DNA of 64,000 nt from Myxococcales bacterium (GTDB lineage Bacteria > Myxococcota_A > Polyangia > Polyangiales > Polyangiaceae), in the NCBI GenBank assembly GCA_025355005.1, contig JANXLV010000276.1:1-64000 (forward strand), given 5' to 3'. A program made the translations under genes and the position numbers. Under the pieces are notes generated by a model that saw nothing but the letters and a program-made list of their open reading frames with translations, ran no database searches and was not told where the DNA came from. Shown piece by piece: positions 35,492 through 44,688 of this stretch. The stretch's first letter is position 1, and each line of letters opens with the position of its first letter.

Positions 35492-36709
35492 ATGCCCGTA
35501 CGCATCCGAGAGGCCACCGAGCGCGACCTGGAGAGGCTCGTGGAGATTCACACGTTCGCGTTTCCCGACGCGAGAGGCCACGAAGCGCGTATGCGGAACT
35601 TCCGCAGCAAGCCTCTCGGCGGCCTGCCGCGCCTGCGCGTCGCGTACGATCCGGAGCAGAAGAACCGGATCGTCGGTCACGCGTTCCTGCTCGATCTGGC
35701 GGTCTTCATCGGCGGTCGCGCCGTGCGCACGGGCGGGATCGCCACCGTTGGGGTGGAGCCCGCGTGCCGTGGCCGCGGCGTGGCGACAGCGCTCCTCGGG
35801 GCGCTTCACGAGGAGGCCTCGCGCGAGGCCATGCCCCTCACGATGTTGTACGCGTTCCGGCAGGGGTTCTACGAGCGCGCGGGGTACTCTGCGGTCACCC
35901 CGTTCCAGCGCCTTTCTCTCGTGCCGGCCTCCATTCCGGCGTCGTTTCGCTCGAGCCTCCACGTTCGTCATGCCGGCGCGGGCGATCGCGAGGCGCTGTG
36001 CGCGGTATACGAGCGCGCGTGCGAACGCTCCACGGGCTTCGTTGCGCGTCCCGCCGCGCGCTGGGACGAGCTCCTGTCCGACGAGCGCCTCGCGTACGTG
36101 CTCGCGCTCGACGACGCGGGCCTCGCGCTCGGCGCGGTCGCTTACCGCTTCGTGCAGACCGAGTCGCACGCGAGGGTCGCGCTCCACGTGGAGGAGCTGC
36201 ACGCGACCGACGACCGCGCGCGCCTCGCGCTTCTCGCGCATCTACGCGCGCAGAAGGATCAGGTCGCGTCCATCGAGATCTCGGTCGCGTGGGACGACCC
36301 GCTGGTGCATGCGCTCACGGATCCCGACGCCGATCGCTTCGGTGAAGCCGCCGTCGAGCACGCGCTCGGACGCGTGTGTGGAGGGCCGCTCCTCCGGGTG
36401 GGGTCACTCCACGGCTTGCTCGCCGCGCGCGGCTACGATCGGGACGGTGAGCTCGTGGTCGCCACCACTGGCGCTGGCCACGAGTGCGCGCGCGTCTCCG
36501 TGATCGGCGGAATGGCGGAGGTGACGCAGGCGGATCCTGCGCTCGCGGAGGTCGTGCTCTCATCCCATGCGGCGTCCGTGCTCGCGGGCGGTGTTCGCCT
36601 TGGTGATGCGGTGCGGCTCGGTCATGCGCGCGTCGCCTCCGTCGACGTACTGCGGCGCGCGGACGGACTTCTCGCCACGCCGTCGTTTCTGTCCTACGAC
36701 GGTTTCTGA
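35492..36709 (+). CDS. Eis-like GNAT acetyltransferase
   Basis: 405 residues from the ATG at 35492 (MPVRIREATERDLERLVEIH). The first GNAT domain carries the acetyl-CoA loop ACRGRGVATALLGALHEEA and GFYERAGY; a second GNAT-like half and a C-terminal sterol-carrier-like domain (VSVIGGMAEVTQ, VVLSSHAASVLAGGV) complete the Eis architecture, and the length fits the family. Eis enzymes acetylate aminoglycosides or protein lysines; the substrate here is unknown. The last base of its stop is the first base of the next gene start (TGATG). Confidence 0.82.
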   Translation: MPVRIREATERDLERLVEIHTFAFPDARGHEARMRNFRSKPLGGLPRLRVAYDPEQKNRIVGHAFLLDLAVFIGGRAVRTGGIATVGVEPACRGRGVATALLGALHEEASREAMPLTMLYAFRQGFYERAGYSAVTPFQRLSLVPASIPASFRSSLHVRHAGAGDREALCAVYERACERSTGFVARPAARWDELLSDERLAYVLALDDAGLALGAVAYRFVQTESHARVALHVEELHATDDRARLALLAHLRAQKDQVASIEISVAWDDPLVHALTDPDADRFGEAAVEHALGRVCGGPLLRVGSLHGLLAARGYDRDGELVVATTGAGHECARVSVIGGMAEVTQADPALAEVVLSSHAASVLAGGVRLGDAVRLGHARVASVDVLRRADGLLATPSFLSYDGF

Positions 36710-37485
36710 TGACGCCTGCCGACAACGAAGCTCCCGAGACGGAGTCCGCGCCGCTCTCCGTCGTGGCGCAGATCGGCGTTGCGCTGGGCGGTGCGGCACT
36801 CTCATCGCTCGCATGCACGGGGCACGCGGCGGTGCGCTTGACGCCTGCGGGCGTGTCGTGGCCGGTCGCGTGGCTCGCGCTCGCCGCGGCCGCATTCCTT
36901 CCCGCGTTCGTGCTGCTCCTTGCGTTGCCGCGAGCCACGTCGATGCTGCTCGCGTTCGAGCCCAAGGCGGCGCGCACGCTCTGGACAGCCGTGTTTCTCT
37001 GGGTCACGTTCATGGGGCTCGCGGTCTTCGTGGTCGGCAAATTCCTGCGCCAGTCCACGCACCACCACGCGCTGGCCGGCGCAACGTTCGCAGTGCTCGC
37101 TGTCGTGGTCGCCGTGGGCGCGGGGTTTCTCTCTGCGCGTCTTGCGTGGCTCATCGCGCGGCTGGGCGAGCAGGTCGTACGCATTGGCGTGATCGTCGGG
37201 GCCGTCGCGGCGGTCGCAGTCCTTGCGTTCCTCGCGCGCGCAGTCGGCGATGCGGCGCGCCTCACGCTCATCGACGCAGGTGCATTCGTCGTTGGAGTGG
37301 GCCTGGCCGCCCGCGCTTCACGCGGAAGCGATCCGAAGGTTGGTTACATCGGAGGTCCCATCGCGCTTGGGCTGTTCATCGCGGGCGCGTGGCTGCTCAG
37401 GTCACCCGGAGACGTCCTTGTCTCTGCCGTGGACGCGTTCGTGCCGCTATATGGCAAGCCGGCGCTCTTTCTGATCGGACGTTGA
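36709..37485 (+). CDS. Polytopic membrane protein
   Basis: 258 residues with about seven hydrophobic helices (VVAQIGVALGGAALSSLA, VAWLALAAAAFLPAFVLLLAL, WTAVFLWVTFMGLAVFVVG, ATFAVLAVVVAVGAGFL, IGVIVGAVAAVAVLAFLA, GAFVVGVGLAA, IALGLFIAGAWLL). There is a short His-rich loop (STHHHAL) between the third and fourth. No family recognised. Translationally coupled to the acetyltransferase by a one-base overlap. Confidence 0.65.
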   Translation: MTPADNEAPETESAPLSVVAQIGVALGGAALSSLACTGHAAVRLTPAGVSWPVAWLALAAAAFLPAFVLLLALPRATSMLLAFEPKAARTLWTAVFLWVTFMGLAVFVVGKFLRQSTHHHALAGATFAVLAVVVAVGAGFLSARLAWLIARLGEQVVRIGVIVGAVAAVAVLAFLARAVGDAARLTLIDAGAFVVGVGLAARASRGSDPKVGYIGGPIALGLFIAGAWLLRSPGDVLVSAVDAFVPLYGKPALFLIGR

Positions 37486-37529
37486 CGGCGTCTGGGGCAT
37501 CCTTAGATTCGGAGTCCACACGCTTGGCC

Positions 37530-38402
37530 ATGCACATCCTTCGTCGCGTCATCTGGGTCTCGGGCTTCGCAGCGTCGCTCGCGGTCCAGAGCGGCGCGCT
37601 CGCCGCCGACGCGCCCGAGGGCCCGATATCGACCTGGTCCGTCCCTCCCGCAGCTTCCGCAGCGCCCGCCGCCCCCAGCACCGCCCCTAGCAGCACCGTC
37701 CCCAGCCCCCCCGGCGCGCAACCGAGCGTGGCGGTTGGTCGTGGCGTCGCCGTGCTCGCGGTTGACGGCGCCACGGACGCGGCATGGCGCCTTGCTGCAC
37801 GCGTGTACCGTGGTCCGCTGCGACCCACCTCCCTCGACGAGGTGCATGCACGGGCGCTCGTCGGAGACGCCCCTGCATCTGGCGCGTCTGGTGCCCGTGA
37901 CGTGCAGGACCTGGCCGAGACCCGCGCCGCGATCCACGGTGAAGACGCGCCCTCGCGACGACTGCTTGCGTCACTTGCCGCGCAGCTCGGCGTCGAAGCG
38001 GTCGTGGTGGTCCAGAAGGACGCATCCAGCGGGACCGCAACGGCGCGCGTGTTCCTCGCATCCAATGGTGCGTTCGATGCAGCGCGCTACGCAGAAGACA
38101 ACGGCTCCTGGGAGCCCACCGCAACCTCGCTGGAGCGCACGCTTCGCGTGGATTCTCGCGCAGACACGCAGCCAGGCGCGAAGACCACGGATGCGCCCGT
38201 TGGGCCTACCAGCGCATCCTCGAACACACCTCCGAACGGTGAGCCTCGGCCTGCTGATGGCAGCAAGGCGTTCTACAAGTCGGTGTGGTTCTGGGGCGCG
38301 CTCGGCGCGGCGGTCTTCGCCGGCGGTGCGATCTTCCTCGCAACGCGCGACAATGGAGATGGCAGCGGCCCCATGCACGTCCAGGTGAAGGTCCCGCGAT
38401 GA
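37530..38402 (+). CDS. Secreted or anchored envelope protein, unknown
   Basis: 290 residues from the ATG at 37530; a TTG at 37524 is better placed behind CGGAG. Signal peptide MHILRRVIWVSGFAASLAVQSGALAA, then an Ala/Pro/Ser-rich linker, a small alpha/beta region (GRGVAVLAVDGATDAAW, LGVEAVVVVQKDASSGTATARVFL) and a C-terminal transmembrane helix (WFWGALGAAVFAGGAIFLAT). No family recognised. Its stop overlaps the ATG of the metalloprotease gene (ATGA), so both act in the envelope as a pair. Confidence 0.6.
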   Translation: MHILRRVIWVSGFAASLAVQSGALAADAPEGPISTWSVPPAASAAPAAPSTAPSSTVPSPPGAQPSVAVGRGVAVLAVDGATDAAWRLAARVYRGPLRPTSLDEVHARALVGDAPASGASGARDVQDLAETRAAIHGEDAPSRRLLASLAAQLGVEAVVVVQKDASSGTATARVFLASNGAFDAARYAEDNGSWEPTATSLERTLRVDSRADTQPGAKTTDAPVGPTSASSNTPPNGEPRPADGSKAFYKSVWFWGALGAAVFAGGAIFLATRDNGDGSGPMHVQVKVPR

Positions 38403-39550
38403 TGTCCCGTACGCTGCAGAAGCTCGTCGCGCTCGTCGTCGTGCTGTTCTGCACGCTGATGGGCGCAAGCTCCGTGAGCGCGCAGCCCTCGCTCGGCGCT
38501 GCCCCCGCGCAGGAACGCGCGCAAGAGCCCAGTGTTCCCCTGGACACCCCGCGCGTCATGAGCGACGTGGTTGTGCCGTCGGTGCCCGCCGAGATGGAGA
38601 CGCGCAACCTGGGCTGGCTGCGAATCTCCTATCCGCCAGCGTCACGTGAGCGCATCGAGCCCGTGATCGCAGGCGCGGAGCTCGTGAAGGAGCACCTGTC
38701 CGCGCGGTTCGGTCAGCCAGTGCTGTCCAATGTCGAGGTCCGCATCGCGCGCTCCTGGGAAGAAATGGCGACGATGGCCCCGGCGGTCGCGCCGCCGCCA
38801 AAGTATGCGTCGGGCGTTGCGTACTCGCCGCTCCACCTGGTGCTCGTCACGCTCGTTGCTCCTCGCACGTTCGAGGCAGTGAACCTCGAAGAGACAGTCC
38901 GCCACGAGCTCTCGCACATCGCGCTCTCCGACGCGGTCGGTGACGCGCACCTTCCGCGCTGGTTCCAGGAGGGTGTTGCCATCCACGAGTCGGGCGAGCT
39001 CGGCATGACGCGCGCAACGGACCTTTCGCAGGCGTCCCTGTGGGGCACGCTGATCCCGCTCTCGGATCTCGACCGCTTTCCCGCGGATGGCTACGGCGTG
39101 TCCGTCGCGTACGCGGAGTCCGGCGACTTCGTGCGCTACCTGATGCGCGACGAGGACGCGCCTCGCTTCCTTCACCTCGTGCAGCGCGTGCGGGATGGTC
39201 AGCGCTTCGACGGCGCCGTAGCGGACGCATACGGCTCCGACATGCGGAAGCTGGAGTACCAGTGGAAGCAGGACGTCTCGCGCCGCTATTCGTTCTGGCC
39301 TGGACTGCTCACGGGCTCGTTCCTGTGGGTCCTCGTCGTGTTCGCGCTGTCATGGGGCTACATCAAGCGTCGCCGTCGCCAGAAGCAGATCATGGCGCGC
39401 TGGGCGAAGGAAGAGGCGTACGAGGACGCGCTCATCGCCGCGCGCCGCGCCGTCCTTGAGAGCGAAGCCGGCGTGGCGGCCACGGCCACTCATGTCGTGG
39501 TGACGCTCCCCGTCGTACAGCACGAAGGCCGCACCCACACTCTGCATTGA
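38399..39550 (+). CDS. Membrane-anchored zinc metalloprotease (peptidase-MA-like)
   Basis: 383 residues. Signal peptide ending near SSVSA, then a peptidase-MA-type domain with the gluzincin HExxH motif His169-Glu170-Leu-Ser-His173 and the downstream RWFQEGVAIHESGE supplying the third zinc ligand Glu191. A transmembrane helix (LLTGSFLWVLVVFALSWGYI) near residue 310 and a basic cytoplasmic tail follow, so the catalytic domain faces the periplasm. Coupled to the upstream envelope protein. A 13-bp direct repeat (GCGCGCCTGACTT/GCGCGCCTGGCTT, 39551-39578) lies just after its stop. Confidence 0.8.
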   Translation: MMSRTLQKLVALVVVLFCTLMGASSVSAQPSLGAAPAQERAQEPSVPLDTPRVMSDVVVPSVPAEMETRNLGWLRISYPPASRERIEPVIAGAELVKEHLSARFGQPVLSNVEVRIARSWEEMATMAPAVAPPPKYASGVAYSPLHLVLVTLVAPRTFEAVNLEETVRHELSHIALSDAVGDAHLPRWFQEGVAIHESGELGMTRATDLSQASLWGTLIPLSDLDRFPADGYGVSVAYAESGDFVRYLMRDEDAPRFLHLVQRVRDGQRFDGAVADAYGSDMRKLEYQWKQDVSRRYSFWPGLLTGSFLWVLVVFALSWGYIKRRRRQKQIMARWAKEEAYEDALIAARRAVLESEAGVAATATHVVVTLPVVQHEGRTHTLH

Positions 39551-39587
39551 GCGCGCCTGACTTGCGCGCGCCTGGCTTGTGTGGGTC

Positions 39588-40775
39588 CTACTTGAGCACC
39601 GTCGGGCAGCCGGCGATGATCCGGACGTCGAGCACGTCCCCGTTCAGCACCTTCTGACACGACGTGCCTTGCAGCGTGATTGTGCCGCCGGTCATGGTCC
39701 AGCCGTTCGTCGTGTCTTGCGGGACCACCACCTCGTCGAAGAAGACGTTCACGAGGGTGGGGTCCACGTTGCCTTGCAGCTTGAACGTGCACGTTGCCGT
39801 CACCTTCGCGGCCACTGATTTCAAGGCGGTGAGCAGCACCGTCTGGTCTGTGGAGTCCACGCGGTAGTACTTGGACGACCCTGTGGTCTGGGCCGTGCCG
39901 CCCGCGATGGCGAGCGAGTCCAGTAGCGCTGCGTACGGCGCGCTCCCGGGAATGCCGATGACGTAGGTAGGAATGCCGGCGGCCTTGAGCTTGTTCACTG
40001 CTGCGAGCGTCGCCTGATCATCCAGGCAGTTCGACGGGGTTCCCTTCGGCGGCGCGCAGCAATTGGTCGTAGCGTCACACCCTGCAATGCCTTCGATGTT
40101 CGGCATGCACCCCGCGATGCTGCAGACCGCGGCCTGGTTGCAGTTGGGGCCGCCGTCCGTCGCGAGCACGACGAAGAGCTTGCCCTTCAGCTGCGCGAGC
40201 TTCGGCATGAGAGCGTTCAACGTCGCGGACGTGGGGGTGCCGCCGTTCGCGGCTGCGGCGGTCGCAGAGAGGAGCGCGGTGGTCACGGGCCCGTCCAGAC
40301 CGGAGGTGGATGCCGGGTCACCCCTGCGTACGCTCATCACCTCGACGCCGCTCGCGCACTGGTCCACGTTGGATGGGGCGGGGAACACCGCTGCGCCGAA
40401 GTTCGCGCGCGGGCCGATCGCGCGCACGACGTCTGCAACGGCGAGTCGGACCGTGGTCCACTTGTTCGACTCGGCCATGCTGCCCGAACGATCGAGCACG
40501 AAGTACATGGTCGGTGGATCCGCGAAGAGCGGCACGTCCTGGCATCCGCAAGAGCCGCCGTCTGCCAGCGTGTTGCACGCCGCGGGCATGGAGCCGGCGT
40601 CGCTGCCGATGAGACCGTTGGTTCCGTCGCCCCCGTTCGGAACCGGAGCGTCGTCAGCGAGCGGAGGGTGGTGCTTGCTCCCGCACGCAGCGACGAGCGC
40701 GACGAGGCCCGCGAGCATGGCGACGCCCCTCGTGAAACCCGACAGCGTCGCCGAATGTTGGAGAGTGGCCCTCAC
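39588..40775 (-). CDS. vWA-domain lipoprotein
   Basis: 395 residues. Signal with lipobox LVAAC near residue 31, a Pro/Gly/Asp linker, then a vWA domain with an intact metal site: FVLDRSGSM (Asp-x-Ser-x-Ser), the Thr of GGTPTS, and VVLATDGGPNC. Several Cys pairs in the second half (CNQAAVCSIAGCMPNIEGIAGC, TNCCAPP) suggest disulfides and an extracytoplasmic location. Such lipoproteins are numerous in myxobacteria and are thought to mediate surface adhesion or recognition. Confidence 0.8.
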   Translation of the reverse strand: MRATLQHSATLSGFTRGVAMLAGLVALVAACGSKHHPPLADDAPVPNGGDGTNGLIGSDAGSMPAACNTLADGGSCGCQDVPLFADPPTMYFVLDRSGSMAESNKWTTVRLAVADVVRAIGPRANFGAAVFPAPSNVDQCASGVEVMSVRRGDPASTSGLDGPVTTALLSATAAAANGGTPTSATLNALMPKLAQLKGKLFVVLATDGGPNCNQAAVCSIAGCMPNIEGIAGCDATTNCCAPPKGTPSNCLDDQATLAAVNKLKAAGIPTYVIGIPGSAPYAALLDSLAIAGGTAQTTGSSKYYRVDSTDQTVLLTALKSVAAKVTATCTFKLQGNVDPTLVNVFFDEVVVPQDTTNGWTMTGGTITLQGTSCQKVLNGDVLDVRIIAGCPTVLK

Positions 40776-40849
40776 GCTGCGGAGCGTAGCACCCAGTGCA
40801 GAGGACAGCCCACAGTACGCCGAAGGTCGATTAGCCTGACGGCGCGTTC

Positions 40850-43786
40850 ATGGACAAGGCCGCGCGCATCCTGCTCTCCGCGATCCTGTGTCTCCTCGTG
40901 GGGATGCTTCCTGGTAGCGAGCTCGTGCAGTCTCCGCCGCCGGTGGAGCAGAAGGCGCCCTCGGTGCCGGACAGTCATGGCCCCCGCGATGCGCGGCTGG
41001 ACGTGGTGGTGAAGACCGAGGCCGGTCAATTCGTGCAGAATGCAACCATCGACGCATACCTCATGATCGCGGGGCGCGCGTACCACGCGGAGAGCACGCA
41101 GACCGATGCAGCGGGCGTGGGGCGTCTCACGACCATGCCGCGCGGCGAGCACTACGTCGTGGTGGATGCGAAGGGGCTCGCGCGGAAGAGCACGATGGTC
41201 GTGCTGGAGCCCGGCGCGCGGCGGCTCGACATCACGCTCGCGCCGGCGCAGCAGCTGGACGTCGTGGTGGAGGACGAGGCTCACACACGCATCGCCGACG
41301 CCGAGGTGGAGGTGTCCACGGGCGATCCCGTCCCCGTCGGCGCGCGCACGGGCAAGGACGGCGCAGCGCAGGTCCAGAGCCTGGGCGCTGGTCCCTACCG
41401 CGTACGCGTGCAAGCGAAGGGCTTCGACCCGCTGACGAAGAGCGGCGTCGTTGCCGGCGAGACGTGCGTGGTCACGCTCTCGCGCCTGGGCACGCTGGAG
41501 GTGACGGTGGTGAGCGCCTCGGAAAAGCCGGCCCCGCATGCGACCGTCAGCATCGCCGGGGTGTCGCTCTATCCATCGCGCGCGGCCGAGGCGGACCCTG
41601 AGGGACACGTCCGCATCTCTGGCCTGTCGCCGGGCTCGTACGCGCTGCGAGCGCGCCTGGGCGCTGAGATCTCGGTCACGGAGCTCTCCGTCTCGCTGGG
41701 TCGCGGCGAGACGAAATCGATCACGCTGAAGCTGGGTCAGGGCAAGAATGCGGAGGTCGTCGTCACGGACGCGGACGGCGATGCACCGCTCGCCTCCGCG
41801 CGCATCACGCTCGCGGAGGGCGGTCTCTCGCCGTTCCCGCTGGAGGCCGTGACCGGCAAGGACGGACGGGCAGTGGTCGGACCGTTCAGTCCGGGCCGCG
41901 CGATCGTCACCGTGCAGAAGGAGGGCTACGTGCCGTCGCCTTCGCTGAGCGTCCCGGAGGATGGCTCGCCGCTTCGCGTGTCGCTGGGGCGCGGAGCGAA
42001 GATTGAGGGACGCATCGTGGATGCACGCGGCCTTCCGATCGACGGCGCGACGTTCGTGGTCGTCGGTACGGACGTGAACGGCGGCCCCATCGACGACGAT
42101 CCGCGCGCGCGCGTCTTCACCAGCGCGCACTTCACCTCGCGCCTGTCGGGGCCCGCGGCGCTGATTCCCGCGGGCGAGCTCGGCGTGGTCCCTGGGCCCG
42201 TTCCTCCGATCCCGCATGGCGACTTTGCGGGGACGTCGCTCGCGCCGCAGGCGCCGGTCCCGGGCGTGCTGCCAGACGAGCCGTGGGTGTCGAAGCGCGA
42301 TGGCACGTTCTCGCTGTCGCCCGTCACGCCGGGCCGCGTCCGCGTGCTGGCGCGGCATCCCGAGTACACAGACGTCTTCGGTGACGTCGTCGCGATCACC
42401 CCCGGGAGCTCCACGCACGTGGACCTCACGATGCGTCGCGGCGGCAGCATCGAAGGGCGCGTGCAGGACCCGCGAGGTCGCGCCGTTCCCGGCATGGAAG
42501 TCACCGCGCTTGCGACCCACGGCTCGATGGAGCGAGGCGCGCGCACGGCGTCGGACGGCACGTTCGCGTTTGCGGCCATGCCGGAGACCGTGACGCTGCT
42601 GGTGTCAGACCCCGCGGATCCCGGCGAGCCTCTCGCGCGCGTGATGGTCGACGTGGTCGACGGCAAGCGTACCGAAGTGAAGGTGACGTTGCCTGAGCCG
42701 CGGCCGGCGCTCACGGTACGCGTGGTGGATGGGCGGGGGAAGGGTGTGCCCGACGCGATCGTCACCGCCGCATCGGCCGACGAGAAGGTCTCGCTCCACG
42801 CGACGGGCTTCGCGGACGAGAACGGCGATCTCACGATTCCGCGCGGCCAGGACGTGGCGTTGCGGCTCGATGTACGCGCGCCATCGTTCGCGTCACGCCG
42901 CGTGATGTCGGATGCGCGCAAGGAGCCGCTGCGGATCACGCTGGAGCCATCGGTGCTCGTCACGGGTGTCGTGGAGACCTCGCGCGGAGAGCCCATTGCG
43001 GGCGTGGAGATCACGGCGAACGCGGACGTGGGTGCCATGCACGCGCAGACGGACAAGGACGGCGCATTCCGCTTCACGGAGCTAGGCGCAGGCACGATCC
43101 GCTTCGTCGCAACGAAGGCAGGTCGCGCGCCCGCGGAGCTGGAGGTCGCGGTCGCGTCTGCACGTGCCGACCGCCCGTTTACGCTGCCCAAGATCGCGCT
43201 GGCCGAGGAGGGCGTGATCACCGGCACCGTGGTCGATGAGGCGGGCGCACCCGTGCAAGGTGCACGCATCGCGAAGGACTCCGTGTCCACGTACCTCTCT
43301 GCCGCTTCGGGGCCCGGGACAGGGCAGGCGCCCTTCGCGGTGAGCGGCAAGGACGGCACGTTTCGCCTGGGCGAGCTCCCCGGCGGCGAGCTCACGTTCG
43401 AGGCGCTGCTCACCGACGTGGGGCGCGGCACCCAGACCGCGCACGTGGATGCTGGCCGCACGACGCGCGACGTGAAGATCGTGATCGCGAAGAACGCGGA
43501 CGAGAGGTCACGAGAGCACGCAGCTGGAGGCGTCGCCGTGACGCTCGGAGAGACCGCGGAGCCAGTCCTCGTGATCGTCGTCGCAGTCGCGCCCGGGGGC
43601 GAGGCAGAGCGTGCGGGCCTCTTGCCGCACGACGTGCTCCTCGAGGTGGATGGCCACGCGGTGTCGCTCATGAAGGACGCGCGTCAGCGGCTCTCGGGGC
43701 CGCTCGCGGACGAGGTCATGCTTCGCGTGCGCCGTGGCGACGAGCCCCGTGTGCTTCGTTTTCCGCGCGAGCTGGTGCACAAGTGA
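40850..43786 (+). CDS. Secreted CnaB/carboxypeptidase-regulatory repeat protein with C-terminal PDZ
   Basis: 978 residues. An N-terminal hydrophobic segment (ILLSAILCLLVGMLPGSE) serves as signal or anchor. About nine tandem beta-sandwich repeats of the carboxypeptidase-regulatory/CnaB kind follow, each with a pattern such as G-x-V-x-D-x-x-G-x-P-x-x-G-A plus a DGxF/DGRA turn (for example RIVDARGLPIDGA, RVQDPRGRAVPGMEV, VVDEAGAPVQGA). The last 90 residues form a PDZ domain (VTLGETAEPVLVIVVAVAPGGEAERAGLLPHDVLLEVDGHAVS). No protease domain is present. The protein is probably periplasmic, presenting a long rigid stalk with a peptide-binding tip. Confidence 0.8.
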   Translation: MDKAARILLSAILCLLVGMLPGSELVQSPPPVEQKAPSVPDSHGPRDARLDVVVKTEAGQFVQNATIDAYLMIAGRAYHAESTQTDAAGVGRLTTMPRGEHYVVVDAKGLARKSTMVVLEPGARRLDITLAPAQQLDVVVEDEAHTRIADAEVEVSTGDPVPVGARTGKDGAAQVQSLGAGPYRVRVQAKGFDPLTKSGVVAGETCVVTLSRLGTLEVTVVSASEKPAPHATVSIAGVSLYPSRAAEADPEGHVRISGLSPGSYALRARLGAEISVTELSVSLGRGETKSITLKLGQGKNAEVVVTDADGDAPLASARITLAEGGLSPFPLEAVTGKDGRAVVGPFSPGRAIVTVQKEGYVPSPSLSVPEDGSPLRVSLGRGAKIEGRIVDARGLPIDGATFVVVGTDVNGGPIDDDPRARVFTSAHFTSRLSGPAALIPAGELGVVPGPVPPIPHGDFAGTSLAPQAPVPGVLPDEPWVSKRDGTFSLSPVTPGRVRVLARHPEYTDVFGDVVAITPGSSTHVDLTMRRGGSIEGRVQDPRGRAVPGMEVTALATHGSMERGARTASDGTFAFAAMPETVTLLVSDPADPGEPLARVMVDVVDGKRTEVKVTLPEPRPALTVRVVDGRGKGVPDAIVTAASADEKVSLHATGFADENGDLTIPRGQDVALRLDVRAPSFASRRVMSDARKEPLRITLEPSVLVTGVVETSRGEPIAGVEITANADVGAMHAQTDKDGAFRFTELGAGTIRFVATKAGRAPAELEVAVASARADRPFTLPKIALAEEGVITGTVVDEAGAPVQGARIAKDSVSTYLSAASGPGTGQAPFAVSGKDGTFRLGELPGGELTFEALLTDVGRGTQTAHVDAGRTTRDVKIVIAKNADERSREHAAGGVAVTLGETAEPVLVIVVAVAPGGEAERAGLLPHDVLLEVDGHAVSLMKDARQRLSGPLADEVMLRVRRGDEPRVLRFPRELVHK
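41033..41044 (-). repeat. Dispersed TGCAT motif copy (exact)
   Basis: The minus strand reads TGCATTCTGCAC followed by GAATTGACC, inside the repeat/PDZ gene (codons for QFVQNAT). Confidence 0.45.
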
Positions 43787-43830
43787 AGTGAACGCCACTC
43801 GCAAGCGACGGGCCGCCGACGAGTGCGCGC

Positions 43831-44205
43831 TCAGTTCTGCTTGCGGAACGTGATGGTGCTCGTGCCGCTGACCTGCCAGCGCATCGTCGAGTCGTCGACC
43901 ATGGTGAACGTCTCGGGCTGACCTTCCGTGTCGGTTCCGGGGAGGATCTGCACCATGGTCTTCTCCTCTTTCAGCACGCGAAAAGGGCTCTGTTGCTTCG
44001 TGCCGTTCGCCGTGACGGTGAGCGAGTCGCCCTTGAACTCCAGCTGCATCGTCTGAGCGAACTGGTTCGCGTTCCCCTGCGCGTCTGCGGAGACCCCGTC
44101 CGCGCCGAGCCCCCGCCAGGTGCCTTCGAGCTGCTTCGAGCCCTTGTTCCCCCCACAGGCGGCGAGGACGAGCCCCACGCAAACTGTGATGGCAAGCCGC
44201 CTCAT
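43831..44205 (-). CDS. Small lipoprotein, lipocalin-like
   Basis: 124 residues. Signal MRRLAITVCVGLVLAAC with lipobox, then a short beta-rich domain (LEGTWRGLGADG..., MQLEFKGDSLTVTANG, FTMVDDSTMRWQVSGTSTITF) resembling small lipocalin-type META/DUF folds. Its start overlaps the stop of the thioesterase gene by four bases, so it is the second gene of that operon. Confidence 0.65.
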   Translation of the reverse strand: MRRLAITVCVGLVLAACGGNKGSKQLEGTWRGLGADGVSADAQGNANQFAQTMQLEFKGDSLTVTANGTKQQSPFRVLKEEKTMVQILPGTDTEGQPETFTMVDDSTMRWQVSGTSTITFRKQN

Positions 44206-44654
44206 GGCATGGAGGTTAGCCGCGAGTCCTCGGGCAAAACAAGGACGGACTTCATTTCTACTGGGATCCTGCGCACGACGTGCGCGTCATCCACGCAGGC
44301 GAGGCGCGTGTGGCCGGTCGTGAGAAGCTCCCCGTCCCGCAGGATGCGATAGGAGAACGTGAGCGTCGCCGCGGTCACCTGGGAGAGCGTGGTCTCCACG
44401 ATGAGCTCGTCCTCGAACTTTGCGGGCCGTTTGTACTGGATCGCGATGTCCACGACCGGGAGGTTGATTCCGGCGGTGGCCCACGTCTGGTAGGTCACGC
44501 TGCGGCGCCTCAGCCACGAGACACGCGCGGCCTCGAAATAGACGACATAGCTCGCGTGGTGCACGATCCCCATGAGGTCCGTCTCGCCAAAGCGCACACG
44601 CAGCGGCACGCGCGAGACGGAATGAACGGGATCGAGCTCGAAGATCGGCACCAC
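44202..44654 (-). CDS. YbgC-type acyl-CoA thioesterase
   Basis: 150 residues. Hotdog domain of the 4HBT/YbgC type: LRVRFGETDLMGIVHHASYVVYFEAARVSWLR carries the catalytic-position acidic residue and His-His, followed by the central helix and strands. YbgC proteins hydrolyse short-chain acyl-CoAs and often sit near Tol-Pal genes; none is adjacent here. Coupled to the downstream small lipoprotein by an ATGA overlap. It is the second thioesterase in the window. Confidence 0.85.
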   Translation of the reverse strand: MVPIFELDPVHSVSRVPLRVRFGETDLMGIVHHASYVVYFEAARVSWLRRRSVTYQTWATAGINLPVVDIAIQYKRPAKFEDELIVETTLSQVTAATLTFSYRILRDGELLTTGHTRLACVDDAHVVRRIPVEMKSVLVLPEDSRLTSMP

Positions 44655-44688
44655 GACGAGGGCTCTTTTAGTGCGCTAGAATGGTCCC

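Noticed and set aside
40772-42520. Long antisense open frame of about 580 codons on the minus strand
   Set aside because: It mirrors the repeat/PDZ gene, has biased Arg/His-rich composition and no start signal; a high-GC shadow.
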